A stretch of 64,000 nt of DNA. It comes from Diphasiastrum complanatum. Taxonomy: Eukaryota; Streptophyta; Lycopodiopsida; Lycopodiales; Lycopodiaceae. The notes beneath the pieces are model-generated. The model was not told the origin of the DNA. It saw nothing but the letters and a program-made list of their open reading frames with translations, and did not search any database. The translations under genes were made by a program, and so were the position numbers. The DNA lies in the NCBI GenBank assembly GCA_029204225.1, contig CM055102.1, positions 10,613,456 to 10,677,455 of the forward strand. Direction: 5' to 3'. Positions 49,820 to 61,735 of this stretch are shown piece by piece. The first letter of the stretch is position 1. The number at the start of each line of letters is the position of its first letter.

Positions 49820-51735
49820 TCTTGCCAATATGTGGACATGCCTTGTTGGATCGGGCATGGTGGAGACTACTTGGCAAGAAGAAGAAGCTGGAGATGTTGG
49901 CGGAGAGTACCTGGCATTAGGGCAACTACTTTCTTGCAATCAATTTTCCTCTCTTTGCTCATTGCACCTCTTCTCTTCATGCACGCAAAGTAGCGGCTTG
50001 GTGCATGTGCACAAAAGTCGTGATGAATCGTTTGCCCTGGATATAACATGCAAACAATCCTTTAGATTTCCAAATAGATACTTGAACATTCGCTTAAACC
50101 AGGGTAGTCAGGCATCGTCCACATTAGAATTCCACAAACAACGAAGTTCCGTTGTTGTAAAGGTCTCGAGATGTCGTAAGCGTGAATACCATTCCAAAGA
50201 ATGCACAATTCATCGACCAAAGGTGCAAGATACACATCCATGTTCTTGGCCTTGTACTTTCCTAGAATCAATAAAGCCAATAACAAGTTTCTCATTTTAA
50301 TACTCAACCATGGAGGTATGTTATAATTAATGAGCACAACTGCCCGTGTGGACCAAGTTGACGTTTGAACGCTAAAAGGATTTACGCCATCCATAGCAAG
50401 GCCAAATCTCAAATTATGAGGTTCGTTTTTAAACTCGGACAATTGGTCTTTAATATGTTTCCATGCAGGTGAATCACTTGGTACTTGCATCACATCATTC
50501 GTAGATCGATTTTTGACATGCCAATCCATTAGTTGTGCCAAAGATTTACATCGAAATAAACGTTGCAATCGTGGGATAATTGCAAAATGTCGTAAAACTT
50601 TTCGTGGCACTTTATCCCCTTGTACGTCATCTCAAAAACGTGAAGCATTACACATTGGACATTGAAGCTTTTCTGAATGCTCACCTCTATATAGAACATG
50701 GTCTTCTGGACATGCATGTATTGTGTCGTAATTCATTCCAGGCACGGTCATCATCTTTCATGCTTCTTTTCGTGTTTTAGATATCACATTTTCTTTCGGA
50801 AGTATTCGATGCAACAACCTAAAAAAAGAGCAATGCGACTTGTTAGAAAAGAAAAAAAATTAACTTAATGTAAATACGCTATAAAGTATAATAGTTGTGT
50901 TATGTGTTAAGTACCCGAAAAAGGATGTCACGCTACGATCACTCCATTTGTATGTTGCTTGAAGGTTTAGAATAAGAATTGACGTAGCTAGTCTCGAAAT
51001 GGATGCTCAAAGATGTAGAGGAGTGTTTGCCTCCTTGCGCAATAGAATTTCATCTTCATCCATCTCGAATTGTTTGTGATCTCCATTTTCATTAAAAGAT
51101 GCATGCATATCATCATTCTCATTTGTTTCAAAATAAGATTCAAACATGATGTGCATTGCTTCATCATGTTGCACATCATCATCATAATCATTAGAATCAA
51201 GTTGATTACTCTTTTTTACAATTGTGTTTGCCTCTTCAATTTGTTTCATTCTTTGTTTTCTCATGTCTATCAAAACTTGACGTTGATTGCAACTAAACAC
51301 GGATGGATCAACTCCATGGAATTGCATTCGATGTATTGGCTACACACATGAAACAAATTCCATAAGTGACATATATAGATTAACGAAGATTATAATAAAA
51401 AACAATCATATAAAGTTAACAAACCTCAACGTCTTCCAAATTCGATGGTTGACCTTCTTCTTTTCGTCCAAACTTCCACAAATGATTTTGAACAATGCGT
51501 CTTTCATGCATCTTTTGACCATCACACTTGAGGCATGTGTACCATATTTTATTTTGAAAATAATTTCTTTACGAGAAACAAAAATCAAGTACATGTCACT
51601 TTAGCACAATAGTTTAACTTATAATAACAAAGTTTTTATGAACAAGAAAACATGCATGTTTATTACTTACCTTGTTAACTTGAGTAGTGTCTTCATCGCT
51701 AGACTGATCTGAATGTAATTCATCTCGTTGTAATA
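49820..51735 (-). pseudogene. CACTA (En/Spm) TNP2-type transposase with introns
   Basis: From right to left: an acidic exon ending before a GTAAGT donor at about 51,671; the transposase-associated zinc domain ('CLKCDGQKMHERRIVQNHLW', 51,425-51,570); and an exon from about 51,339 ('PIHRMQFHGVDPS', 'FNENGDHKQFEMDEDEILLR'). After a frameshift comes 'LNLQATYKWSDRSVTSFF', then an intron at about 50,822-50,914, then 'LLHRILPKENVISKTRKEA' and 'YDTIHACPEDHVLYRG'. The TNP2 core (50,062-50,610) follows: 'PRKVLRHFAIIPRLQRLF', 'FGLAMDGVNPF', 'STWSTRAVVLINYNIPPWL' and 'MDVYLAPLVDELCILWN', with a residual downstream part 'CKKVVALMPGTLRQHL'. Exon-intron structure is preserved but frameshifts and stops occur. 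No CACTA terminal repeats were identified. Confidence 0.85.
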
Positions 51736-51963
51736 AACTACATATATGCGCAAGTACAAAACACAAATAACATAAAATTATTGTATGATTCTTTTGTATC
51801 TTGGTGCAAGCTCTAAACGCATATCTCTCTTCTTTTTTTATCACAAGTATGAAAGTCCCACTCCAATATGCATTACTAGTTCTGTAGTCGATTTTCTTTT
51901 CTACTTCATTTCAATATATTAGGGTTTATTGTAATGTATTGTATGTTTATCAATGTAGTAATC

Positions 51964-52437
51964 ATGTCGGGGTCAGACAATGGTGAAAGCTCGGGAGACT
52001 ATGTTAAAAATTTATATGAATCATTGACTCCTGAGCAAAAATTAGAACTACAAAGTATGCTTAGCCGAGATGAGGGTGGTCCCTCACAAGCGGCCGCGGC
52101 TCCCGCCCCTACCGAAGAGTCATCCACAAATCCTTATTATGACGTGGATCCTCAAGGTAATATAATTGCCAATAGAAAAGAGAGGGTGGTTTGGACCGGC
52201 TCTATTCTTTATGCCAATGCCATTTTGGCGACAGATTGTTTAGTAAATGGTCCGAACAAGCTGCCGCCGATGACCAATCGTTATTTTTATTTCCAAGGTA
52301 GATTGGGGCCTCTATTAAATGGGTGCTCTATTTCTAGAGGGAACATTTGCCCTTCTTTCACTCCTTTTCAAATTAGTGATGTGATAGTGTGCCCTCGGCA
52401 TAGTTGCATTTTAGACGCAGGTCCTATTGAAGAATAA
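51964..52437 (+). CDS. Unknown protein, divergently transcribed from the CACTA transposase
   Basis: An ATG at 51,964 opens 157 codons ending at 52,437. The N-terminal third is hydrophilic ('LYESLTPEQKLELQSML'), followed by an Ala/Pro linker and a compact region containing 'VWTGSILYANAIL' and 'MTNRYFYFQGRLGPLLNG', ending with two cysteines near the C-terminus. No family is recognised. It starts about 230 bp from the 5' part of the TNP2-type transposase in the opposite direction, so it could be a second ORF of the same element, or a captured host fragment. Local GC content at 52,085-52,125 is higher than the flanks. Confidence 0.4.
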   Translation: MSGSDNGESSGDYVKNLYESLTPEQKLELQSMLSRDEGGPSQAAAAPAPTEESSTNPYYDVDPQGNIIANRKERVVWTGSILYANAILATDCLVNGPNKLPPMTNRYFYFQGRLGPLLNGCSISRGNICPSFTPFQISDVIVCPRHSCILDAGPIEE

Positions 52438-53905
52438 CTGTCATAATCTGACAGGCAATGCCCTTCTTGCCTTCTTTTCCATTTGTCCAATCTCCATTGG
52501 CATTGCACAAGATGCATCTATGATAGATCAAATCGGATTTTCAAGGGCTATTTATCAAGCTTTGAATCAAGGCAAGAGCTCATCTACAACAAAAGTTATG
52601 ATCATCCAAAGAGAAGCTACTTTTTCACATTCACATGAGAAAACAAAGTGAAATTCACTATAAGAGACCAAATCAAACATGTTGCTCTCGGGTGGAGAGA
52701 GAAATTATACTCATACTCGGGTAGAGAGAGAATAGACAAAAAATGTATGTGAACCAAAATTGCATTGACTCTCAACTTTTTTTCTATACAAAGAGTGAGC
52801 TCCTCTATATAGTGATTCAAGATCCAAGAGGAGTAGAAAGCAAGTAAAATGATTGGATCTCTTACATAGCTCCTCTAACTTTGATTGGTCTAGTGACATA
52901 AGAACCCTTGATTACGATTGGACCAGTTTCATGGATCTTTCACTTTTGATTGGTCACATGACTTCATGACAATAGATAGGAAAGTGTTACTAGCCCTCTA
53001 CTGTCAGCTACATCACGCACCAGAATTGGCCTAATCACCTACTAACATGTGTGCACGGGGTAAAAAAGTCAAAGTATTTCCCAAACTCAAGATTAAGGCC
53101 TATTGACTATTCAAACTCTTCATGAATGAACTAAAAAGATTATGGCTACGGACATGCTCCACACACGTGAGATTTCACTATCTACATGATATTGCAAAAG
53201 ATCAAGCTAGATTTTGCCTATTTTTCAAAGTTAACATTTGTAGATCCATATCCTACTTATGATTGTTATGATGGTGCTTTTGGCTATAAATAAGTGGTTG
53301 GGTGTTTTACCCTCATATAAAGCCATCAATTTTGCTTTTAGGTTGCTTTTTCATTGTTGGCATAAAGACTTGATGCCAAAGTCTGTAAGTGTGTAGCGCG
53401 CCATAGTCCATTTGCAATGGGACAGTTGGAGTGCATCTGATCAGTATTATTGTTGTGCTCTTTTTCATGTGTATGACTATTGTAACTATTGTCTAACAAC
53501 AATACAAATCTTTTCTTAAGTAACTTTTATGAGCGAATTGGTTTTCTAACATGTTGATCTTGCACTTCCGTGGTCCTGATAGGAGTTCTACCTCTTGAAT
53601 ATAGATAGATCTTGTACAGAGCTTTCTCGTATTATGCTACTGTAAAGCAAAAGAAACTTTATGGTCAGTATGTAACCACAACTTACAGCATTTGTCAGTG
53701 CAGTAATTTACAGCGTGTGATTTATTTGACATTTTGCAAAGGATGTTGAGTGCTGCAACTTCCTGTGTGACTAGATCTCAGGTCTAAGCAGCAGGATCAA
53801 AATGAAATTCTTCAAAACTACTCAGTTCCATGGAAGTCACTCTGCTGTGTTCTAGCAATTAAATTAAGATTGAGATGAGCTTAATCTATTGCAAATGCTA
53901 AGGAT
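52438..53905. other. No gene recognised; possible LTR-like stretch
   Basis: A 'ggctataaataag' TATA-like motif at 53,281 and a run of 'aacaacaatacaaatc' near 53,498 resemble the U3-R part of an LTR, but no second copy or primer-binding site was seen. The rest is non-coding. Confidence 0.35.
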
Positions 53906-53906
53906 T

Positions 53907-56297
53907 GCAGGAGTACAAAACGTATTTCCTAAAATCTTCAGAGAAAGTCTCTAACTCAGCAATTTTTTCAGCAGAACCCTGGCAACTTGAAAGCTTTCTC
54001 GTACTAGAGTGAAATACCTTAATCTCAGCTACGATTTGGAATGATAACATGATAGTTTGATTCATGATTGTTCTATTCAAGCATAAGGTATATAATGTAT
54101 GTTGTTCAGGATTCACTGAGCCCTTTCAAAATAAGTAAAGTCACCTCCAGTCATACAAGATCCTCAACTAAGAAAAAGATTCACACTTTCGAGAGACCAA
54201 GTTCATTGAAAAGCTCTAAAATGTAGGCATATAGACTGCCAAATAAGTACATGTATGTATGGCTGTAAATGTCAAACGACCACTCAATCAACATTAAAAC
54301 TAGAACTGCACATATGTTGGTATTGTCAAGTCCAGTTTATAGCTAAGAAAGACGTGCAGTGCACCAAAATGCTGCATGCTCATCTCTTCGCATATTGCTT
54401 ACGATTCCTCCACACTGGAAGCATGTATAACTACTACCATCTTGGGAAGCATCCAAAACAACTTGTGTTCTTCCACTTTCTGCAAGAATGGAGTCTTGAA
54501 GTCTGTTAAGAATGTCTCCACTATCTTTTAAGCCCATTGATTCTTCTCTAAATAGTTCTGCAGTATTTTCTGAGGCTGACGTTGAATGCTGATGGGATTG
54601 ATTACATGCATATGTGCCTCCCGAAACTTCTGCAATTGCACATTCTGCAAAGAGAGCAGTTAACTCATCTGTGGCAATTTCCTGCCTCCGCTGTTGTTGA
54701 TGTAAATTGCGGGCATGAGTCAATGCCTTAAAAACAGATTGTTCACCCCCTGTTGCTCTGAGAGCTGCAATCACCTGGTGAATGAGAAACAAGCAGCAAG
54801 ATTATGAGATTACAGGGCATAAAAAATTACCACAGAAAAAGTGTAATATGCTTTAGCCATTCTCTGCAGACTACAACAATGTACTTTTCCATTTGTTTGA
54901 GGTGTGGAAAGCCCAGGCAGCTTACTCTCATAAACCCTTTGACAGAAATAAAGCACACCTAAACAATTGATCAGTTCAGATAAGCATATTATGTTATTCC
55001 TATCTGGTTTGTTTGTCAAAGTGCTACAGGAGGAGATTAACTTATTGTTTTTATTTTACAGGACTGCCTCCCGTGAGAAAGACTCAGTAATTTGAATAGA
55101 AATGCTGAAGAGGTTTCCTAAGTAGAATCCAAAGTGTTGACCGAAGAAAATGCACTTTCGAGATTGTGCATTTCTCCAGCACTAAGCTTCTTTCTAGGAC
55201 ACTGTTGTAAGCCAGCAATTAATCAGATTAAGAGTTCCTGTGTAGGCAAATAACTAGTTGAATACATGTGTGACTCAGAACTTCTATGTACACTCTGGAA
55301 CTAAACTAATCTTCCTTAAATGATGGATGCAAGGATATGATGCATTTCCCAAGTAGGATCAACCAAGGCAGACTGCTGACGAGACATAGGAGAAACAGAT
55401 GAATGAAAGGTGGTGGAAGAGATGTAGTGAATGGAGACGGGGACACAAAATGGCATTGACAAATGGACAGCAGCACTGGCAATGTGTAGGAAGGTAAAGA
55501 TCCATGATATCTTGCTGCTGGAGGATGAACTGACATTATGATTCTCACAATGCTCAATGACTGGAGATAAAACAAACAACAGCTTAGATATTCATTTAGA
55601 ACCCTCTCTATTGGGCACCCACAAATATGTCCATGTTTTTAGGTAGCAAACATGAGGGCATCAAGTTTTTGTCAAGTTTGTGACATTCCTAATTTTTGAG
55701 AACTTTTATGGAGTATTTATACAGCTGATCTTCTAACAGCACGGCACTCCTAATGGAGTTTACAGATCTTGATTCTGATGTATAGAATTTCAATGTCAAA
55801 AGTCAACTATCTATAATTCTTCAGAAGGGTGCTTCTACTGCAATTTACAACTCCTGAATCAATAACCTAGTTCACTTTCTTATTTTCCAGTTTTAACTAG
55901 GTCCTGGGACTTCATCTGTTTTTCAATCTTTTGTCCAAACTGTTTACATATTTCAATAATTTTGATAATTGAATGCATAGACTCCTAGACACTCAAAGCA
56001 CTTAAGATTGTCTTACTTTGTCCATATCTTTAAGAGAATCTGTGGAGGTTTTCCTAAACAATATTTTTAATGGTAGCAATACTAGCGTGAGGGGCATCTT
56101 GGAATCATCAGAAGTTTTAAGATCAGACAAGAATACATTGACCAAGAAATGTTCACAAAAATGACATTCAGGCAACTTTTGCATGTTTTGAGTCATATCG
56201 CTTTGGCTGACAAATGCACCAACAACATTTTCACAAACGATGGAACAAATCTTGTGTCCATACACAATCTTTTGTGCCATGTTTTTTGATAAAATCC
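53907..56297 (-). CDS. Unrecognised multi-exon coding locus with a C2HC finger-like exon
   Basis: Several minus-strand blocks look like exons. A: 56,297-56,014, after a TTAG acceptor, encodes 'MAQKIVYGHKICSIVCENVV' and 'CHFCEHFLVNVFLSDLKTS', ending at a GTAAGA donor. B: about 55,560-55,316, Ser-rich. C: around 54,880-54,950, 'VYESKLPGLSTPQTN'. D: 54,772-54,345, after a CAG acceptor, encodes 'VIAALRATGGEQSVFKALTH', 'RRQEIATDELTALFAECAIA' and a final zinc-finger-like 'CFQCGGIVSNMRRDEHAAFW' plus C. E: 54,030-53,907, 'STRKLSSCQGSAEKIAELET', possibly a further exon. The finger spacing C-X2-C-X11-H-X4-C is close to UBZ-type ubiquitin-binding fingers. I do not recognise the protein, and exon joins were not proven. 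Confidence 0.4.
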
Positions 56298-56799
56298 TAA
56301 GAAAGAGTCACATTTTCATTAATCAGATCTCTTATTTAAAGAACATCATTTTTGAATATACAATATGGACCCATATCAGATTAGAAGCATCTAGGGTTGG
56401 CCAACACCTGAAAAGCCCATGGGCATTGTCCTTTTAAGGGCTCTGCTCTTATTAGCACAGATTTGTTCTGCATGTTGCCCTGATTGCAGTTCCACTACAT
56501 GAATTGATCAAAAAGAGCATACTTTTCCAATGGAAATCCCAAGACCAAGCTGTGTTTCATAAACTCCACATAGTTATCAATTAATGCAGGACCCTGTTTT
56601 GTTCATGCATGACCTTAACAAAGCTTTTTTGGTTACAATAGACAGCTAGGATATTGGTCTCTGCTAATTGGAAGCACTACTAGTTAGGTGCCAATTATGA
56701 GGTCCAAACGGAGCACCAGAGCCTCAGATAATCTCTTACTCAGCCACTTGTTGCAAAGAACACATAAAGTGGGTCGCTATCCTGTAGATGGTTAACCTG
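56298..56799. other. Intergenic, no gene seen
   Basis: AT-rich sequence with no motif. It could contain upstream exons of the unrecognised locus on the minus strand, but none was defined. Confidence 0.35.
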
Positions 56800-57330
56800 C
56801 ATACTGAGCATATACCAAGATGGCAGTTGATGCCCTTTCACAAAAACCATCCATAAATTTAGTTATTCTCACACAACATGGAACTTTTAATTGGCTCAAA
56901 GAAGCCTATTGAGCTACTCCCAATTTTGTGAGTGGAAGGAAAATACAAAACAGCATTCGAATTGTCTTACACACCCACAAAGAATTGCTCTCCTAGTCAT
57001 CCTTGAAATACTATGGACACGTCACTACGAATCTTGTCTCCAATTTTCCAAAGTTCCAAAATGGTGTGGACCAAATACGGCTGATCATTGATCGCTTCTA
57101 CCTATGTTGAAATTTGCTTACAACAGTTGGAAACACCATTCCATGAGTAAGGCTTCCTTTCAGATTGTTTATAAACAAAATTTACCTATGCGAACTCTAA
57201 AACCTAAATCCAAAGTCTTTTGATGCAGATGTTTTCACCACTAATCACAAGCTAGCTTTTGAGAAACTTGGAAATCAAGCTCGCCATCAAACAAGCATGG
57301 GAAAAGCAGGAAAAAGTAGTCAATAAGAAG
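56800..57330 (+). pseudogene. Decayed Ty3/gypsy RNase H end and integrase pieces
   Basis: Readable pieces in order: 'KMAVDALSQKPSINLVIL' (the end of RNase H, usually VADALSR), a broken middle, then 'NSWKHHSMSKASFQIVYKQN' near 57,125-57,185 (integrase, usually YN.S.H.S.G.SPF..VYG), and 'FEKLGNQARHQTSMGKAGK', the region after integrase. Stops and frameshifts are frequent. It is not obviously the same copy as the larger gypsy element starting to the right. Confidence 0.55.
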
Positions 57331-57455
57331 CCCTTTCAGCTGGCAACGGGGTTTTACTACAGTATGAAAGCAGCAACTTGAGCCCCTCTATACAACTCTT
57401 GAAACATGTGTATGGATATAAAACAATAAGGCTATTACTGTGTTGGCTGATTCTG

Positions 57456-58767
57456 AGAGTTATGGATTCGTCTCATTACATTCACCACGTCCATTTACAT
57501 TTACTTTACTTTATGCATAAGCAGGCCTTGGGCCCTTTTTTATTCATTATTGACACTTAGACTTTATGCTTGGCCTCGTGCCTTATTATTCATTATTTGG
57601 ACATTTGGACATAATACTGGAGAGTGGGGGCCCTCTTGGAGGGCGCACTATTATCCCTCCCAGTTGGCGCCCAAGTTCCAACCCTCCATCACCCATTTCC
57701 AGCTTGTTTGCAGGCTCTCCAGCGCCCAATTCCCTCATCTCTTTCGTCCATTCCTCCTTCCATTTTCAGCCCTCTCTTCACTTTTGTTTGCAGGCTGTCC
57801 AACCCCTTCATACTTGTCACTTTCGTCCGTTTTTGTCTCCGTTTGCAGCCATTTTTCACACCTTGTTTGCAAGCTATCCAGCGCCCATCCCCCTCCAATT
57901 TTTACTTCGTTCCGTCTCCGTTTGCTACCCCAAATCCACATTTGATTGCAGGCTCGTCAGCACCCTCACACTTGCTGTTTTTCCAGCCTCTACATTTGAT
58001 GTACGGAGGCTGTCCAGCGCATTTTTACAACCTTCATATTCACTGTTTTCCAGCCTTTTCGACGCATTTTTTTCCAGCATCTCTTGCAGCATTACTTGGT
58101 GGCTGTCCAGCGCCCCATTTGGCCCCAATACTTGGCAAAATTTCCAGCTTCAACGCAGTTCCTTGACAGATTTGATTGGTGGCTGTCCGTGCACATTTCC
58201 AGCAGCTTTCTACAGCTTATACGCAGTTCATTTCGCATAATTTCCAGCTACAAAGTGACCCAAAAACATCTTATATCTCTATTTGGTGGCTGCCCGATAT
58301 CTTTTCATTTTAGTACCAGTTATGGACTCGGCTCATTACATTCGCCATGTCCATTTACATTTACTTTACTTTATGCATAGGCAGGCTTTGGGCCCTTTTT
58401 TATTCATTATTTGACATTTAGACTATATGGTTGGCCTTGGGCCCTATTATTGACATTTAGACCATATTATTGGCCTTGGGCCCTATGATTCACTATATTG
58501 GTTATTTGGTCATATTACTGAGAGTGGGGGCCTTCTTGGAGGGCGCACTATTTTCCCTCTCAGTTTGGCCCTAGCCACTGGAAGCTTCCTTTTAGGGCTT
58601 CCTCTTGGCTATAAGTAGGGATTCTGTGTCATTTGTTACTTGGCTTATGATATGATCTCCTTCTTTAGTCTCTCTAAGCTTTCTCTCTCCTGCTTTCTAG
58701 GGTTAAGACTTGCTTATGTGATGCTTTCATAGACTAAATCTAGATCAGCCGTGGCTACGTTCATAAC
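57456..58767 (+). repeat. 5' LTR/upstream region of the gypsy element with internal duplication
   Basis: The sequence up to the primer-binding site at 58,769 is expected to be LTR. A block around 57,456-57,660 ('ccatttacatttactttact', 'ggagggcgcactatt') is repeated at 58,321-58,565 with substitutions and a small insertion. Between them lies a degenerate minisatellite. A TATA-like 'ggctataagtaggg' is at 58,607. The left border of the LTR was not located and no 3' LTR is in the window. Confidence 0.6.
57700..58310 (+). repeat. Degenerate minisatellite, unit about 55-80 bp
   Basis: A core 'gcaggctgtccagcgccc' (and variants) recurs at about 57,711, 57,790, 57,867, 57,948, 58,004, 58,099 and 58,179, each followed by a CT-rich stretch containing 'tttccag'. 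The overlapping long open frames (57,550-58,240) are a consequence of the stop-poor CT-rich repeat and are not a gene. Confidence 0.75.
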
Positions 58768-58768
58768 T

Positions 58769-58780
58769 TGGTATCAGAGC
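58769..58780 (+). other. Primer-binding site (initiator Met tRNA)
   Basis: TGGTATCAGAGC matches the plant Met-tRNA primer-binding site exactly. It marks the end of the 5' LTR about 930 bp before gag. Confidence 0.88.
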
Positions 58781-59698
58781 ACTTTCCTGAGCATCTCCAT
58801 TGAGCAGATTTTTCTCTCACAGGAGGGCACCCATCTTCAGCTTGGATCTTCACCATTTTTCAGCTGGATCTTCAGCATTTCTCCACACCTGTCTTGCAGA
58901 TTTTCACGACGGATCGGAGGAGGACAGGCGCCCACTTGCTGCCCATTGCTAGCGCCCTCTTGCTGGCTGCCTACTGCTGCATTTTCAGCCTTTTTCCTCC
59001 CCTATTCGCCACCTTCCATCAGCCACTCCTAGCGCCCTACCAACCCATCTTTTTGATCCAATTGTTTTTTGCCGTTTACTACCTCTCTTGGACGCCCACA
59101 CTCCACCATAGCTGGCGCCCTACATCCGCCTCAGATTTCAGCTCACCCTCCTACACTGCTGTCTGTGTTCGCAAGCCTACCCCGGACAACACAAACACAG
59201 CCTACCCCGGACAACACAAACACGCCCAGATGCTTAGAAAGCCACTCCCACCCAACTTCATCGTGCATCGGGATTGCTCCCCGTCTTTATCGCAAACTTT
59301 TTTTTACCCTTGAAGGGCGATCTCTGATTTTTCAGCCTTGTTTCCTCGCTGCCCATACCTCATTTTTGTTATCACTTCCTTTCCTTGGCTGCTCCCTTTC
59401 CAGCCCCATAGTCCATTATTGTTTCCCATACTTTTACTCACCGTTTACTCCACGTTGTCGGGCCCTTAGCATCTTTTTTGGAGACTGTCCGGTACCTCGA
59501 CATATCGCCGCTATTTTTCAGCTCACTTCCGGTTGCGGTTACGAGGTATTTCTTACTTAGTTGTCCTTTCCGTTCATCTTACATCACGAGTTCTATTGTG
59601 TCTTTTCATTGGCGTGCCTGTTGTGACGACTTATGTCCTCTCCTTCAGTTCGTCCAATTGTTTAGCACATTTCTTTTCTCGCTTACTTTTTCTTCCTC
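58781..59698 (+). other. Gypsy leader, CT-rich and untranslated
   Basis: Long pyrimidine-rich leader containing a perfect short tandem duplication 'taccccggacaacacaaaca' at 59,178 and 59,202. It is open in several frames because of base composition. No known domain is encoded. Confidence 0.55.
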
Positions 59699-60906
59699 AT
59701 GGCTAGCTCACCCACTACACCTGCGAGTCATTCCGGACCTTTAGATGAACAGTTTGCTAATATGCGTGACTCTCTTACTCTCCTCAGTAGTCGTTTCGAC
59801 CAAATGATGACCGGTTTTACCACTCTACATACCGGCTTTGCCACTATGCACTCACAAATTGATTCCTTACAGCCACATGGACCTGGCAAAGCCCCTCTTC
59901 ATTCATCATTTGGGTCTCCATTTGGACTTCCATCCTCGTCTACTTCCTTTGGCGGTGGGCCTCATTTTCCACCTAACCCACCACCCGGTTTTCCACGTCC
60001 TACAGCTCCTGAGTCACATTTTCCACGACATCTAGCTCCTGAGCCACATTTTGCTCGAGATTTTCGTGATCGGGTACAGCTTGCCACCTATTCTGGTTCC
60101 TCTAACGGGAACTTGTTAGAGAATTGGTTTGCAAAGCTTGATACTTATTTTCAGATTTACCCTAAGACTGATCCTCAGAAGATCCAGTTAGCCGCCTTAC
60201 ATTTAGATGGATGTGCTGCCACTTGGTGGCGGGTCTACCGACTTGACCCTGATCGGGACGGTCTCCAATTATGGCCTACCTTTCGTCGTGATCTTCGTCA
60301 TGCTATGATTGACCCTCAGTGGCTGAGCCGCCAGCGTGATATATTCCGTAGTCTTACTCAGACTGGTGATCTTTCTTCCTATACAGATCAGTTTATGGAC
60401 CATTCCTACCTCTTTACAGATCTTCAGCCCACCGAGCTTATTTCTCACTACATTGCTGGACTTCATGGTGCTCTACGATACGATGTCTCTTCTTTCCGTC
60501 CACCACACTTGTTGAGGCCATGTCCCTTGCTAGTACTTTACAGCATAAGTACCCTGATCCTGCTCCCTTTCACTTTTCCCGACCCTGTCCATCTCTTTCA
60601 CCTCTACCATCTCCGGCCCCATCCACTGTCGTCCCGACCTCTTCTCTTACTTCTCCCGCTCCTCGCCCTCCGCCTCCTCGTCCTGCTTTTGTCCGACGTT
60701 ACACGTCTGCAGAGTTCGCTGACATTCAGCAGAAGCGTCTTTGCTTTCGTTGTAAGAGTCCTGACCACATTGCCCGTGATTGCCGCCAGCCCCTGCCTAC
60801 TTCTACTGCTGTTTTCTACCATGAGGGCACTACCCCAGATAAGTCCGATATCTACATTCATATATCTGATGAGCCTGATCTATCTCCTGAGCCTTCTACT
60901 GATTGA
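59699..60906 (+). pseudogene. Ty3/gypsy gag, frameshifted
   Basis: The ATG at 59,699 starts a polyprotein with a coiled-coil-like N-terminus, a Pro/Phe-rich linker (residues 60-115) and a retrotransposon capsid: 'RVQLATYSGSSNGNLLENWF', 'LAALHLDGCAATWWRVYR' and 'WPTFRRDLRHAMIDPQ'. Around 60,500 the frame shifts by one. In the new frame 'VEAMSLASTLQHKY' continues the capsid end, followed by a Pro-rich stretch and a zinc knuckle CFRCKSPDHIARDC (60,741-60,782). The gag frame ends with a stop at 60,904-60,906; pol continues in that same frame after the stop. Confidence 0.88.
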
Positions 60907-61735
60907 CTTCCTGCTACTTGCCATGCTCAGCTTGCTTATGCTACCTGGACAGGGTGCCCCGGTCCTCGCTCCATTCGGCTACGTGTGCGCATTACTGGTC
61001 GTGAGTATATTGCTTTAGTTGATACTAGCAGCACTCATTCCTTTATCAGCAGTTATGTTCTCAGCCGGATACGTGCTTCACCTATTCCTGCTCCACAGCC
61101 TCTCACAGTCGAGGTTGCCAGTTCTCACTCATTTCCTAGTTCTCAGATGTTTCAGGGATTATCCTACCGCATTGGTGATTTTTCTGGACAGGCAGATCTT
61201 TATATCATTCCTCTGGAGCACTATGACCTTATCCTTGGTGCTGATTGGTTTGCTTCATTGGGAGCGGTTACTTTGGACCTGGCTCAGCAGACATTGACAT
61301 TTGTTCATGATGTAGTGACCCACTCACTTGCTGGTATTGATTCTCAGGCAGATTTCCAGCTGATCAGCGGGAAGCAGTTTATCCGCAGCCTACCTAAGGC
61401 TCATTGTGCAGCTTTATTATGTGTTCAGCGTGCTGCAGCAGATTCTCCAGTGACTACCTCTCCTCCAGCAGCTGTTCCTCAGGTGATCTCTGACTTATTA
61501 CATCAGTATGCATTTGTCTTTTCAGAACCTACGACACTACCACCATTACGTGATGCGAACCACCATATTGATTTGCGTCCTGGTTTTGCTCCTCCCTCCC
61601 GACCTCCTTACCATATGTCTAAGTCTGAGCGTGATGAGGTTGAGCTTCAGATTACTGCTTTACTAGATCAGGGCCTTATTGTTCCTAGTCACAGTCCTTT
61701 TGGTGCCCCTGTTCTCCTTGTCAGTAAGAAAGATG
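60907..61735 (+). pseudogene. Gypsy protease and start of reverse transcriptase
   Basis: After the gag stop the same frame encodes a retropepsin with 'IALVDTSSTHSFISSYVLSR', where the catalytic motif D-T-G reads D-T-S, a probable loss of activity, and 'YDLILGADWFASLGAVTLDL'. A spacer with a Pro/Ala-rich part follows, then 'LPPLRDANHHIDLRPG', 'PPYHMSKSERDEVELQITAL' and 'GLIVPSHSPFGAPVLLVSKK', the N-terminal fingers of RT. RT similarity stops abruptly at about 61,735 (after KKD), although the frame continues open. Confidence 0.88.

Noticed and set aside
57550-58240. Overlapping 130-224 codon plus-strand open frames
   Set aside because: The CT-rich minisatellite lacks stop codons in several frames; the peptides simply mirror the DNA repeat and lie upstream of a primer-binding site, so the segment is LTR/leader.
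58751-59744. Leader open frames as a separate protein
   Set aside because: Base composition explains their openness, frames overlap without preference, and they lie between primer-binding site and gag.
60604-60861. Minus-strand Arg-rich open frame within gag
   Set aside because: It is the antisense shadow of the Pro-rich and zinc-knuckle region of gag.
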